Below, piece after piece: positions 41,601 to 50,500 of a stretch of DNA of 64,000 nt. The notes beneath the pieces are model-generated. The model saw only the letters and a program-made list of their open reading frames with translations, did not search any database and was not told the DNA's origin. How positions within the stretch are numbered: the stretch's first letter is position 1; every line of letters begins with the position of its first letter. The position numbers were made by a program, and so were the translations under genes. Source of the stretch: Leguminivora glycinivorella (taxonomy: Eukaryota; Arthropoda; Insecta; Lepidoptera; Tortricidae); the NCBI RefSeq assembly GCF_023078275.1, contig NC_062993.1, forward strand, positions 2,541,252 through 2,605,251, in the 5' to 3' direction.

Positions 41601-43973
41601 CGTAGCGCCGCGTAGAGCCCGGTTTCGAAAGTGTTAAACCTACCAGGAACGCATGGATAACAAAAGGACTTAGATTTGTCTTGCTAGTTTAATCTCTTAT
41701 CTCTGAAGGCTAGGCGCCTTTGACCAACTCTAAGGGAGAGCAATTTGTGCTTGCACGATATAGCGAGAGAGATGGTGCTGCCATCTATCATATATTTTGA
41801 ATTTCCCCTTGACTTTCATCCACAAACGACCATTTGTTTCGTTTCCTAGGAAAAAGTTACACTTTATCGGTTTGATAGGTCGGTATAAAGATTAAAAGAC
41901 ACAAGCAAATCACATGATAAGCGATTTATTCTATTTTTATTACAAACTCTTAGACCCACTTGCACCAACCACTTAACTCAGGGTTAGTGGGCTGTCAACT
42001 GTCAAATTCCATATAAAATGATGGGTTCTATGAATAATGTTAACTCAATTTCTCTCTAGTCTATTATTTCATTTATTTCTATTATACATATAATATGGTT
42101 TTCTTTTCTTCCATTTCCTTCATGGCATTACTAACTACTGTCATCCGCTTCCCGCTTTTTCGCTAATCATTTTGTGTAAGTGTTGTCATGTGTTTGTCAG
42201 TGATAACAAATGTTTTGTTTAAGGTTTTCCCTCCACATCCTTCATCAAAAAATATAAATTAAAAAAAAAAAATACCGAACATTCTCCTCACGTGTGAAAG
42301 TCAACAATACGGTAACACCAAGCCAACACTGACATTGGCAAATTCACCCTGTGCAATTGGCAGGGAGTAAAAGCCAAAGCAGAAAGAAAAAAAAAACCCT
42401 CCATTTTCATTGGTGCAAGTGGCCCTTAGTAAGTAAAGAGTACTCACCAGCATTATTATTAACCGGTGTAGTAACATTTCCCACAAAGCTGTTGCTCATA
42501 GAAGATCCAAAATTATTACTAGCGGGCACCCCGAAGTTATTGCTAGCCGGAGCTCCAAAGTTATTACTAGCCGGAGCTCCAAAATTATTGCTAGCCGGAG
42601 CTCCAAAGTTATTGCTAGCCGGGGCTCCAAAGGCAGGTGTGAAGTTAGTGGGTGCTCCGGTGAAGGCGTTGCTGAAGTCAGCAAAGCCATCATTGGAGAC
42701 AGGTTCGGGGGCCCCGAAGGCATTGGTGAAGTCTCCAAACTCGGTGGAGCTGGGTGCTGCCGGTTTTGGGTCTTCGGCTCTGGAATAGGCAAGTTGGTGG
42801 GATAAATTTAAGATTACTTTTAAAGTTTGACCAAGTGATAGTCACAGTACATTTACTGCCATGTTTTGACACATGACTAAAACTTTTAGATGGTTTATGA
42901 CTTCTTTTTCTTTGTTTGTATATGAATAATAATACGTGGTTTGATCAAACTACAATTTTTTTTGTGCACCATAGCTGTCCATTTTACTGTAGATCTCTGA
43001 CTGGTCTTCTCAACATGTCCATCCAGCGAAGATAGTGCTATATTTTAAATTTCTTATAATTTTTTCTTGGTTTTTATTTATCTTACCCGGGATATATCTT
43101 GATTTGTCGTGTTTGGGTGTGTGCCACCACATTTGAACCTTTCCCATCATTATCAAGGAACAATGGAGTTCCGGACCTTTGGGAGGCGTGCGCGGAGCCG
43201 AAGCCAACGCGTAGAGCCCCTTTTGACACTTTAATGAAATGTAAGGGGTACACCGAGCGGATGTTGCCCTTGCCCGTATCATGGGACTATTTGAGACTTA
43301 ATAGAATCTAAAATGAACTGGGCTATTGGATGAAAGTGATGGACTAAATACTGGGCTATGACACCACATTTGAACCTTATTATTATTACTAATGTACGGC
43401 TAATAATTGGCTTATACTTTGAGATTTGAATAATAATATTACCTGGGATCAAAATCATCTTCAAGAAGTCCGCAACAGTTTTGAGAGACTTAAGTCTCTG
43501 TTGGTTCTGTTCTGTGGCACAGTATAATAAAGAGTACTATCGTACAGTATGGCCACTCCCGCTCCCCGCTGAAAGTGTCCCTCACCCCGTCTCGGTTACC
43601 TCAGTTACCGCATGTCAAAAACGCGACCAGTTGGCCTGTCATGTCTCACTTATACAAGCACGGTACGCGTTCACCTACACGAGCTTAGACTGTGTTTGGG
43701 AACGCGCCTCTTTCATACATTTGATCGCTAGTGTCCGAGGTGTGACTGAACTATAAAGAAAGTTTCTAAAGTTTTTTTTAAATTAATACCTGGGATCAAA
43801 GTCATCCTCGAGAAGTCCGCCCTGTGTCGCAGTTTCGCTGCCTGGAGCGGGCGCGGGACAGGTCTTGAACAAGTCGTCTAATAGTTGTTGCGACTGGGTG
43901 GTGGCTGCTACTGGAGCGGGCGCGGGCGCGGGCGCGGGGGCGGCAGCGGATTTGCCGTAGCTCGCGGCAGCGC
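29617..43973 (-). CDS. lqfR: EpsinR / liquid facets-Related, 3' coding exons
   Basis: Minus-strand exons, in order of reading: 43973-43790, 42779-42448, 41307-41173, 29915-29617 (stop TGA 29619-29617). Splice phases agree (2, 1, 1, end). EpsinR binds membranes through an N-terminal ENTH domain, here outside the window to the right. Its disordered C-terminal tail recruits clathrin and AP-1/GGA at the Golgi and endosomes. The tail is what is seen: clathrin-box-like QQLLDDLF and LDLLSDL, phenylalanine motifs EFGDF and GFADF of the kind that bind gamma-ear domains, an Ala/Pro run, five ASNNFGAP-type repeats, and an Asn/Gln-rich C-terminus (QYQQPMNMNNN). The 11.3-kb last intron contains a large Tel2 exon. 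The identification rests on motif order and the Tel2 association. Confidence 0.85.
30497..30607. mobile_element. TTAA MITE, TTAACCCCTAGAACGCC copy
   Basis: It starts TTAACCCCTAGAACGCC and ends GGCGTTTGGGGGGTTAA, the best-kept inverted ends of its family (27020, 29059). It lies in the last intron of lqfR. Confidence 0.75.
30917..31350 (+). repeat. Second copy of the 420-bp element at 13930
   Basis: It matches 13930-14352 nearly end to end in the same orientation and includes an extra inverted block GGTTCAACTATAGAATCC missing there. It lies in the lqfR last intron. Confidence 0.75.
31500..31675 (+). repeat. Helitron-like repeat (CTAGT end)
   Basis: AAACTACGCAACGGATTTTG is followed by a closing CCCGTGCGAAGCCGGGGCGG, then GTCGCTAGT. 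The GC hairpin and CTAGT end are the form seen at 10165-10408 and 32850-33092. Confidence 0.55.
31717..31853. mobile_element. Short MITE with ACCAGAAAT ends
   Basis: Inverted ends TGACCAGAAATATATGAC and GTCATACATTTCTGGCCA enclose about 100 bases with GGGGGGCGCTG and AAGATGGCGCG boxes. The copy number in the window is one. Confidence 0.6.
32498..32637. mobile_element. MITE with GTACGAGCAAGTACG arms
   Basis: TGATAGGCGTACGAGCAAGT near 32499 is matched in inverted form by ACTTGCTCGTATCGTACGTC near 32609, with further CGCG-rich pairing between. A 149-codon frame over this stretch is explained by the repeat and is not taken as a gene. Confidence 0.55.
32737..32778. repeat. Perfect 18-bp hairpin
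   Basis: TTATAAACTTCTTTATAC, a 6-base loop ACAAGG, then GTATAAAGAAGTTTATAA form an uninterrupted 18-bp stem. The stem is shorter than a typical animal pre-miRNA and the flanks do not extend it. Confidence 0.8.
32850..33092 (+). repeat. Helitron-like repeat (CTAGT end)
   Basis: It starts CCATACTAATATTATAAATG, runs through a GTTTGTTTGTCC block and ends GCGAGCGAAGCCGCGGGC then AAAGGCTAGTT. The inverted copy at 35712-35884 shares ACGGCAAAACGGAGCGACG-type sequence and the same ends. Confidence 0.65.
33258..33386. mobile_element. MITE with CGTTTTCACATTATCCGAT ends
   Basis: Near-perfect inverted ends including the inner palindrome GATCCGATATCGGAT. Copies are at 54982-55109 and (diverged) 26788-26901. 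It contains CAAGATAGCGCCTGTAATGT, shared in inverse with 54982-55109. Confidence 0.85.
34513..34666. mobile_element. GC-rich palindromic MITE
   Basis: Arms of about 53 bases (GGGTCCCCCCACATCTAGCG at the left, inverted at the right) share GTCTCGCGAGCGTCGCGTCG and GGGCCAACTGTATGG, around a CGACGCG-rich centre. A second copy is at 56403-56525. The preceding 33390-34512 is AT-rich without supported features. Confidence 0.85.
34693..34746. mobile_element. hAT-like element end (CCGAATATTCGG type)
   Basis: GCCGAATACCGAATATTTAC then CGAATATTCGGCCCATCCCTA matches 54208-54262. On the other strand it reads TAGGGATGGGCCGAATATT, the form of a terminal repeat common to animal hAT families. Only one end is present. 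Confidence 0.5.
35542..35690. mobile_element. TTAA MITE, TTAACCCTTTGAACG family
   Basis: It starts TTAACCCTTTGAACG and ends CGATCAAAGGGTTAA, with TTAA at both borders. It is a different interior from the 27020 family but has similar outermost bases. Confidence 0.75.
35712..35884 (-). repeat. Helitron-like repeat, inverse of 32850-33092
   Basis: It begins AGCTTTTGCCCGCGGCTTCG and ends CCATTTATAATATTAGTATG. The region from here to the Tel2 stop (36810) holds another retroelement-like phrase, GTGATCCTATAAGGGTTCCG near 36238, also present inverted near 44870. It holds no other gene. Confidence 0.65.
36811..39635 (-). CDS. lqfR: Tel2/TELO2 exon, alternative 3' end of lqfR
   Basis: A single open exon of 942 codons. 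It ends in TAG at 36811-36813; the first ATG is at 39630-39628 (939 residues). An acceptor AG stands at 39637-39636. Joining after it to the phase-1 donor of exon 41307-41173 keeps frame (Val-Cys-Met-Lys-Arg-His). The protein is alpha-helical throughout, as expected of HEAT-like Tel2. Around residues 615-735 it has the conserved Tel2 C-terminal domain (PAYVRDLIEPITEAKDAE, then IHLDAKFHVDDFDN, then FMLDVLSESANRIAD). FFYPLVGGFG follows near residue 798. Tel2 with Tti1 and Tti2 stabilises PIKK kinases (ATM, ATR, mTOR). To my knowledge Drosophila lqfR also encodes Tel2 as an alternative exon. Use of the ATG from a separate promoter is not excluded. Confidence 0.88.
40337..40481. mobile_element. 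Palindromic MITE with TTA target duplication
   Basis: Arms of about 55 bases (CGGCTCAGCCACGACATTGG at the left, inverted at the right) contain CTAAGCGCGACAGCGGTGAG. TTA flanks both sides (40334-40336 and 40482-40484), the target size of PIF-Harbinger elements. Upstream, 40080-40215 carries a short retroposon-like piece (GACCACGGGGACAACG). Confidence 0.85.
40515..41030 (-). repeat. Uninterrupted copy of the repeat split at 18639-23345
   Basis: On the minus strand it reads from GGGGCGGCTCACTCCGCGAT through AGTTAAATAGACATCATGAA and GTACCCAAAACTTGAATATA to GGCTCGTTTCTTTGTTAGAA. It preserves the two TTAA sites that are occupied in the other copy. It lies in the lqfR last intron. Confidence 0.85.
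41507..41637. mobile_element. 131-bp TTAA MITE, second copy
   Basis: It is the inverse of 19108-19238 along its whole length (CGTAGAAGCGTAGCCGATTA and CCCGTATGTAGCG inside) with TTAA at both borders. It lies in the lqfR intron between exons 41307-41173 and 42779-42448. Confidence 0.88.
41948..42429. mobile_element. Nonautonomous element with TTGCACCAA ends
   Basis: Ends CTTAGACCCACTTGCACCAA and, inverted, TTGGTGCAAGTGGCCCTTAG enclose about 440 bases without a reading frame. The ends resemble those of the MITE at 15490-15619. It stops about 20 bases from the donor of lqfR exon 42779-42448. Confidence 0.65.
43443..43474 (-). pseudogene. Copy of the 3' end of lqfR exon 43973-43790
   Basis: On the minus strand GCGGACTTCTTGAAGATG, ATTTTGATCCCAG and a following GTAATA repeat the last 32 bases of exon 43973-43790 with its donor. 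Only three positions differ, all silent (Leu, Glu, Asp codons). No plausible acceptor lies close upstream. It sits about 315 bases downstream of the parent donor. Repeat-like sequence lies on both sides (43099-43270 and 43520-43760). Confidence 0.75.
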
Positions 43974-44129
43974 CTGAAACGGAAATATCTTTAATTCAAC
44001 CATTATGTTTATGTTTGTGGCGTTCTTAAACAAAACGTACCACATTTAAAACACAATTACTTTAAATTACGTTGAACAAAATTTACATGTCTATTTATAC
44101 GAAAATTGTCAATGAGTCAAACTCTCTTC

Positions 44130-44500
44130 TCAGTCGTTCCCTCATGGCTGAGGATCGTGACCAACAGTGATTTCTCTCCACTTGACGCGGTCTAGTGCCA
44201 TATGGACTGCCATCTGCATGGAACCACAAGCTTTCTTCACGGTCTCAGCCCACCTTAGCGGTATTCCACCCCTGGAGCGTCGGCCTTCGACTTTGCCGAG
44301 CATAATGTTCCTTTAAGAGTGTGCCGTTTAGAACGCATGATATGCCCGAAGAACTTGAGTATTCTCTTCTGACAAATAGTTGAGAGCCGCTTGGTGATAT
44401 TCAGTTCTCGCAGTATTGACTCATTTGTTCTAAAAGCAGTCCATGGGATCCTGAGTATTCTTCTCCAGCACCACATCTCAAAAGCATCAATCTTTTTCCT
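44130..44500 (-). pseudogene. LINE reverse-transcriptase C-terminal fragment
   Basis: The minus strand codes MWCWRRILRIPWTAFRTNES, then RLSTICQKRILKFFGHIMRS. After a frameshift it continues with GGIPLRWAETVKKACG and ALDRVKWREITVG. This WCWRR-ILRIPW-FGH-WR order is the C-terminal region downstream of the reverse transcriptase in RTE/CR1-type elements. Both ends are missing and the frame is broken. Confidence 0.8.
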
Positions 44501-45009
44501 ATCTAGGGATTTTTAAACTCCAAGTTTCAACGCCAAACTACAGTCAAACTACAATAAGATAATTTATGATCATTTGGAAGACTACTTGTACATTTCGTCA
44601 CTACTTTTAAAAAATCTCGTATCTCACGCTGTTCCTCGAAGTTAAAACGCAGTAAGTCTATATGCATTCCCAGGGTGTCCACTACTAAACCCAAAAAAAA
44701 TTCCCTGACTTTTCCCTGACTTTCCATGACCATTTCAGAAAATTTCCCTGACTATTTTCATTCTACGATGACATTTGCTTAGGGTTGCAAAAAACATATT
44801 TTTCTGTCTTAAAAAAAAACCGAAAAAAAGCATTTTTTTTACAGTTCCGTTCCTCAAAAAGGAAAAACGGAACCCTTATAGGATCACTCGTGCATCTGTC
44901 TGTCCGTCTGTCACAGCCAATTTTTTTCTGGAATATGTTTGTTTTCTAAAGTACGAAATATTAAAATTTGCAAGGCAGTTCATACTTTTATACCCGGGGT
45001 TTATTTTCC

Positions 45010-45295
45010 TTTTTTTTTTTAAATACTACGTCGGTGGCAAACAAGCATACGGCCCGCCTGATGTAAAGCGGTCACCGTAACCTATGGACGCCTGCAACTC
45101 AAACAGTGTCACATGCGCGTTGCCACCCCATTAGAAACTTGTACATTCCCTTTTGCTGTGTTAAGTACACAGTAAAAAGGAGTGTACAAGTTCTAAGGAG
45201 GGTTCGGCTTGCCGACGACTCAAAGGACAATAGACGGAACAAGTTAGTTCCGTAAGTTATCCCGTCATCAGCACACCGCACCCTCGTTGAGCTCT
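45010..45295 (+). repeat. LINE 3'-end-like fragment
   Basis: GTGGCAAACAAGCATACGGC and CCTATGGACGCCTGCAAC, then TGTACAAGTT and GCACACCGCACCCTCGTTGA, are typical dispersed retroposon tail sequence of moths. A shorter copy is at 2324-2420. It lies inside the hAT-like element. Confidence 0.6.
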
Positions 45296-46713
45296 GGCAG
45301 CTTATGTTAACTATTAAACTTTAATTTTTGGTCTTATAAGACTAACATTAACGAAATAAAATGTCTCGGAGCACTGGAGGCTTTGGTCATTTTTTCTTTG
45401 TATATGACATTTATTTAATGTTTAGAACATAATAGTAGTGTTACTACTTAAAATAACAAGTTAAAATATTTTCTATGAAAGTAATTTAATTTGTTCTTGG
45501 TATTTAATGAAATAAAATGTAGTTGGAATTATCGCCATTTACTTTTGGCTATACCAGTGCCGGCCCGTGCACTCTCAATGAGGCATATCAGGGTAAAGTG
45601 AGTTTGAGTTTCGGCGCCCTTGGATAGGCCAAGCAGAAAAAAGTCGCGAGCGCAGCGAGCGCGAAAATTTTTCCCCTTTTATACGGCCCTGGGGCTGATA
45701 GTAGTTTTTATGTACATACAACATACACATACATATATTATGTGCAAACAAAATGGGGTACCTAACCTATCAGAGCAGAGTCAGGAAAGCAGGCTTGAAA
45801 TGAAAACGAGATTTCGAGCGTCTAGTGAGTGCGAAGTATTGACTAAGTAACAAAAATATATAACCTGTGTAGAAATAGTAAACGCGAGCGTAGCGAGCGC
45901 GAATTTTTTTCTCTGTTGTCAGCGTCGGGATGCCCATTTAGGTGTTTTGCCACTACATGCCTTTAGGTTTCCAAGTGCTTTAAAGTTCTCTAATCATCAC
46001 GCTTATTATCCTCCTATGCTCCTTTGACTAATACAAAATTGCGCATCTATGTGACATTTTGGGCCATTGGCTTTTTAAGGAACTCCGCTTTGGATTGTCG
46101 GATCGGATAGATTAGATACTTAGGATTTGGACAGCGACATAACTTTGTCTTTGTCGTTTTCACGTCGCCCTAGCAAAAGCACCTTTCCAGTTAATCTGAA
46201 TCACAATAACTGAATTCATACCCGACCCCCTCGCCATTTTGGAATATGTGGGTGGGGCACGCAATGTAAAAAAAACTGGATTTTGGGCCTGATAAATTAA
46301 GGTCAAGCATGAAGATATCCCTCATTAGCAATCACTGGGATGGACTACATTTATTTATCATAAAAAGTCTAAAGAGACAATTCTAAACTAAAATTCACAA
46401 TTCTGCGGACTAAATTGACAAATGACTGACATATGAAATGTTACCAGGAACAGTGAAATAAAAATAGTGAAGGGTATATGTCGATAACAATATATCGACA
46501 AGTTGTAAACTACAAATAACAGACTAGTTTAAATCAAAAAAATACGAATGTTACTTTTAAATACAAGGTAAACATTTTGGTTTGTTCGGTTTTCGAGGTA
46601 GTGGATGGATAAAATGCGTTTTTACCCACTAGTTTTATAGCATAAAAAGGTATCCAAACCAGTAAGTAAAAAAAATATGTTGTCCGACAATGAGTAGTCT
46701 TTATTATAAAATA

Positions 46714-46893
46714 TTATTCATTTCCAAGCTCCGTTATTTCGTCATCTTCATCATCATCATCATCATCAGTTACATTTATAATAAAACGATCCGAGACATT
46801 GTACACTAAATGGTCGAGTTGTAACATTTTGTCCTCGGTTTTTATTATGTGATTTACACAATCTTTTCGTCTTTCGGCTGTAACACAATAATT
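46714..46893 (-). other. Exon-like stretch inside the hAT-like element
   Basis: On the minus strand an acceptor-like TTGTGTTACAG at about 46893-46883 is followed by an open frame (about 53 codons, ERRKDCVNHIIKTEDKMLQL to DDEITELGNE) and TAA. AATAAA stands about 20 bases after the stop (near 46695). The frame has an acidic DDDDDDEDDE run. It could be a captured host terminal exon or the remains of an element-encoded protein; no family was recognised. Confidence 0.35.
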
Positions 46894-47517
46894 ATTGTAA
46901 TAATTCATTTGTAAAGATTCAATAAACTATCATAATAAATATATAAATTTCATTTACATTATTGCTGGTTTGAAATTAACATTTTATATCTAATTAGGAA
47001 TCTACAGACCTTTCGATCTGTCGAAATCACAAAAAAAGTTGGTATATTGATTAAAATATCAAATTGCCAATTTGATTGTATCGTCTGGGTGCACCTTAAA
47101 TCTACGGTGTAATAATAATTTTAATATCGATAAGAACGACACTGGCCAAACTGTGGCAACATTTGTTCACACTTACTTGTCAATTTGGTCCGTAGGATTA
47201 TGGATTTTAGTTTAAGTTGCCTTAAAATTACTACCGGGCATCCATCTTTGGTGTCATGGATGTGGCCAACCCAAGAAATCATATAATTTTTTTCAATACT
47301 TTTTGATTTTTTTTCTTGGTGCCAAATTTTTCCCTGACCTCCGAATAATTTCCCTGACTTTCCCTGACTTTCCATGACCACTATGAGCTTCCCTGACTTT
47401 TCCCTGACTTTCCCTGACTTTCCAGAAAGTGGACACCCTGATTCCATACATACTTACTACAATTTTCTTTTCATTGACAGACGAAGATACAAGTTTTTTT
47501 AAAAGTAGTGACGATTT

Positions 47518-50500
47518 GTTGTTGTATTTGACTCCCCACTATCTGGACTGTTCAACTTTCGTATGAATATCGGTTTTTTAAAGAAACAACACTATTTTGT
47601 CTTTAGCTTCCGGTGTGTTTAGCCCGGCACTAATCATTTCCGGTAGCCATTACCTCACATTCTTTTCGCTCTCGATCTAACTTGCGAACGCGTCGCTGCA
47701 TTAAAATTGCCATTTATTGCTAATTAAATAGTTAAAGTCACATTTTCCCAACAATTATCGTTAAATTAAGTTTAAACTCAGTGCTAGTCACATTATCAAA
47801 GTGGACAGGAAGAAAGCTCTGCTCCAAGAACAGTTCTGGGCTCGAGGAGACGGTAAGCCGGGCCCGCACGTGCGCCTTGCATACCAAGGCTGATGGTAAG
47901 CGAGCTGAAACCAACCCACTGGAACCTCATGCTAAAAGGTATGTGACATATGCACTGTTTTTTCCCCAGTAAGTGTTTGTTTAAATCTCTAAAATTTCGA
48001 GTTATCTTTGTCAATTTCGTCTTAAAGATATTTTATTAAATTACAGTCCGCTCAATTAGTTCATCATTAAACATTTGTTCCTTCGGCCGGATCCGTTGAA
48101 AAGTTACCTATTTTTAGTAAAATATCAAATTTGTCGTGTCGTAATATTTTTCTAATAAATTGGTGGGTAAAACTTTTAATTCTCGATTCGGTTAATGGCT
48201 GACCGGAAGTGTGACTTTTATAGTAGAATTTAGTTAGGTTGGTAGCAGTGTGACAGTTCGTTCAATCCGCTCATCTCGTTCGGTCTTAGTCTATGCTTTG
48301 GTGTATGGCAACAATTCGGTTGTCATCTCATCTGTCATTGTCAAAGTCAACAAGTTAATTTAATTGAGTAACGTAAACTGTTTATTTATATTTTCGTTCT
48401 CGTTTTTCGATAAATCAACAGTGATTATTACGTGAAAAATGTCGGACATTGATGTGAGCAATAGAGACGTTGACATGGATAGGGTTGAACGCAATTACGC
48501 GGTTATGCGGTTAGAGTTAATCTTTGATTGTATAGATTTAGAGGGTTATGTCGCGGCCGACTTAAACCCAATAGTTGAAGACTTTCATCGTGCCCAAAAG
48601 GCTATAATGAAGAAAACAAAGGATGTAAATACGGAGTTCTCGGTTACTGTCGATTTTGAACAAAAAGTAAAGTCAATCTTGACAAGGTTAAGGAAAGCTG
48701 AGCCTGTCATTACAAGCAAACATGAAACTGTTGACAAACAAGATAGTAGTGATAATAATTCAGCGAAGTTACCTAAAATTGTTGTGAAACCATTTGATGG
48801 CTCCTTGCACAATTGGTTGTCATTTAAGGAACTCTTTGATTCCTTAATTCATAAAAGGAATATTTCGAACATTGAAAAGCTGCATTATCTTATGACATCG
48901 TGTCAAGGTAAGGCTTTAGATTTGATTAAGAATTACCCAATTTCGGACAACAGTTACATGGATGCTTACAATGCTTTAAACAATTTTTACAATAGAAAAC
49001 GGCAAATTGCCTTTGGGTACTATGAAAAGATTTTACTTTGTGAACAGGTGAAGACCAAGTCTTCAACTGAATTAGAAAAAGTTCATCGTGTTTTTAGAGA
49101 AACATTACAAGTGTTAGAAAGGTTCGACTTACCCGATAAAAACTTTATGTTATTTCATCTGTTGTGGGGAAAATTGGACAAGGCGACTCGGGAGGCCTTC
49201 CTCCTCGAGTTCAATTCCAATGAAATTCCAAAGTTTGAATTGCTACAAGAGTTTGTTGAAAAACAAGTCCGCGCTCTGGAAGTAACGGAGGTTAAGCCCG
49301 TAACAAGTGCCATTAAAGGTAAAGGCAAGGTAACACTAGTTGCCACACAACAAAATATATGTGTTTTCTGTACTGAACTGCATAACTTAGAAAATTGTAA
49401 AAAATTTAAAGTTTTAGACACTTCGGAGCGGTTCAAGGTGGTGAAAAACAAGGGCTTGTGTGTTTGTTGTTTCTCCAAAACTCATAAAGTTAAACAATGT
49501 CGATCGGATTGTCGGTGCAGTATATGCGGTTGTTCCCACAACACTTTGTTACACTTTGAAAAAAAGGAACCGGCTTCACCAGAGGCTGAACCAGCACCTC
49601 AGCCAACGGTGAGCGGTTTAAATAGCAAAGTGACTTTGACGTCGGTCCAAAGTAATGGATTAGTTTTATTTGCTACTGCTCGGGTAGCTGTTCGGGATAG
49701 TTCAGGTAATTATCAAATAGCTCGTGCTCTTTTGGACGGTGCTAGTGGTGTCAATTTTATTTCCCATGACTGTGCTCAAAGATTAGGTTTACAGGTAGAT
49801 GATACTAGCGAGCCAATTACTGGAATTGGACTATCTGAAGTTGCACCTAAGGGTATGTTATCATGCTCTGTTAAACCTATTGGATCAGAAATGGTTAATT
49901 TTGACTTCCAAGCGTCAGTGCTTCCAGTTATCTGTCCGGAGCAACCATACTATAGAGTCAATACATCGGAATGGCATCACATTCAAGGTCTACCTCTCGC
50001 TGACCCTGACTTTGCGAAGCCGGGCCCAATAGATTTACTCTTAAATGCAGAGATCTTTGCATCTTCCATTTTAAGTGGTAAGAAGGAGGGCCGGAAGGGG
50101 CAGTCAAAGGCTTTGGAGACTGTTTTCGGATGGGTTCTGATGGGTGACTGTTATGCCTCTCGTACACAATCTTTCACTAATTGTCGGAAAGATTGTTTTT
50201 TCGTGTCGAATGCTTCACAATCAAACTTGTCGCTGTCGTTGGATGATTCTCTTAAAAGGTTCTGGGAACTAGAAAATATTTGTGGTCCGAGTAAACCTAT
50301 CTTGTCGAAAGAGGATCAACTATGTGAAGATAACTTCCGTGCAAATTATTGTCGCACGAGTGAAGGCCGGTTCGAGGTACCTCTACCTTTCGTCGATCCT
50401 TCGAACAAGCCTACCTTTTCGCACACTCGTGAAATTGCAATGCGGAGATTTTTTTCGTTGGAACGCAAGCTTACAAAGCATGCGGATTTTCGTAAAGCTT

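Larger units (their letters stand above)
44671..47440. mobile_element. hAT-like nonautonomous element
   Basis: Ends CAGGGTGTCCACT and AGTGGACACCCTG are perfect 13-base inverted repeats. ATTCC (44666-44670, 47441-47445) is the target duplication. CAGGG-type ends are usual for hAT elements, and a five-base target fits the hAT5 group. Subterminal copies of TTCCCTGACTTT cluster at 44700-44755 and 47330-47420. The interior holds a LINE tail (45010-45295) and a short exon-like stretch (46714-46893), but no transposase. Confidence 0.8.
44596..47513. mobile_element. MITE copy split by a 2.77-kb element
   Basis: The two outer pieces (44596-44670 and 47441-47513) join into the same element as 14885-15027. 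The flanks read ATTT on both sides. The split point is ATTCC, which is present once in the intact copy and twice here. Confidence 0.88.

Noticed and set aside
42351..42872. Frames of 60-145 codons in three other frames over the lqfR exon
   Set aside because: They are shadows of the FGAP-type coding repeat, which stays open in several frames.
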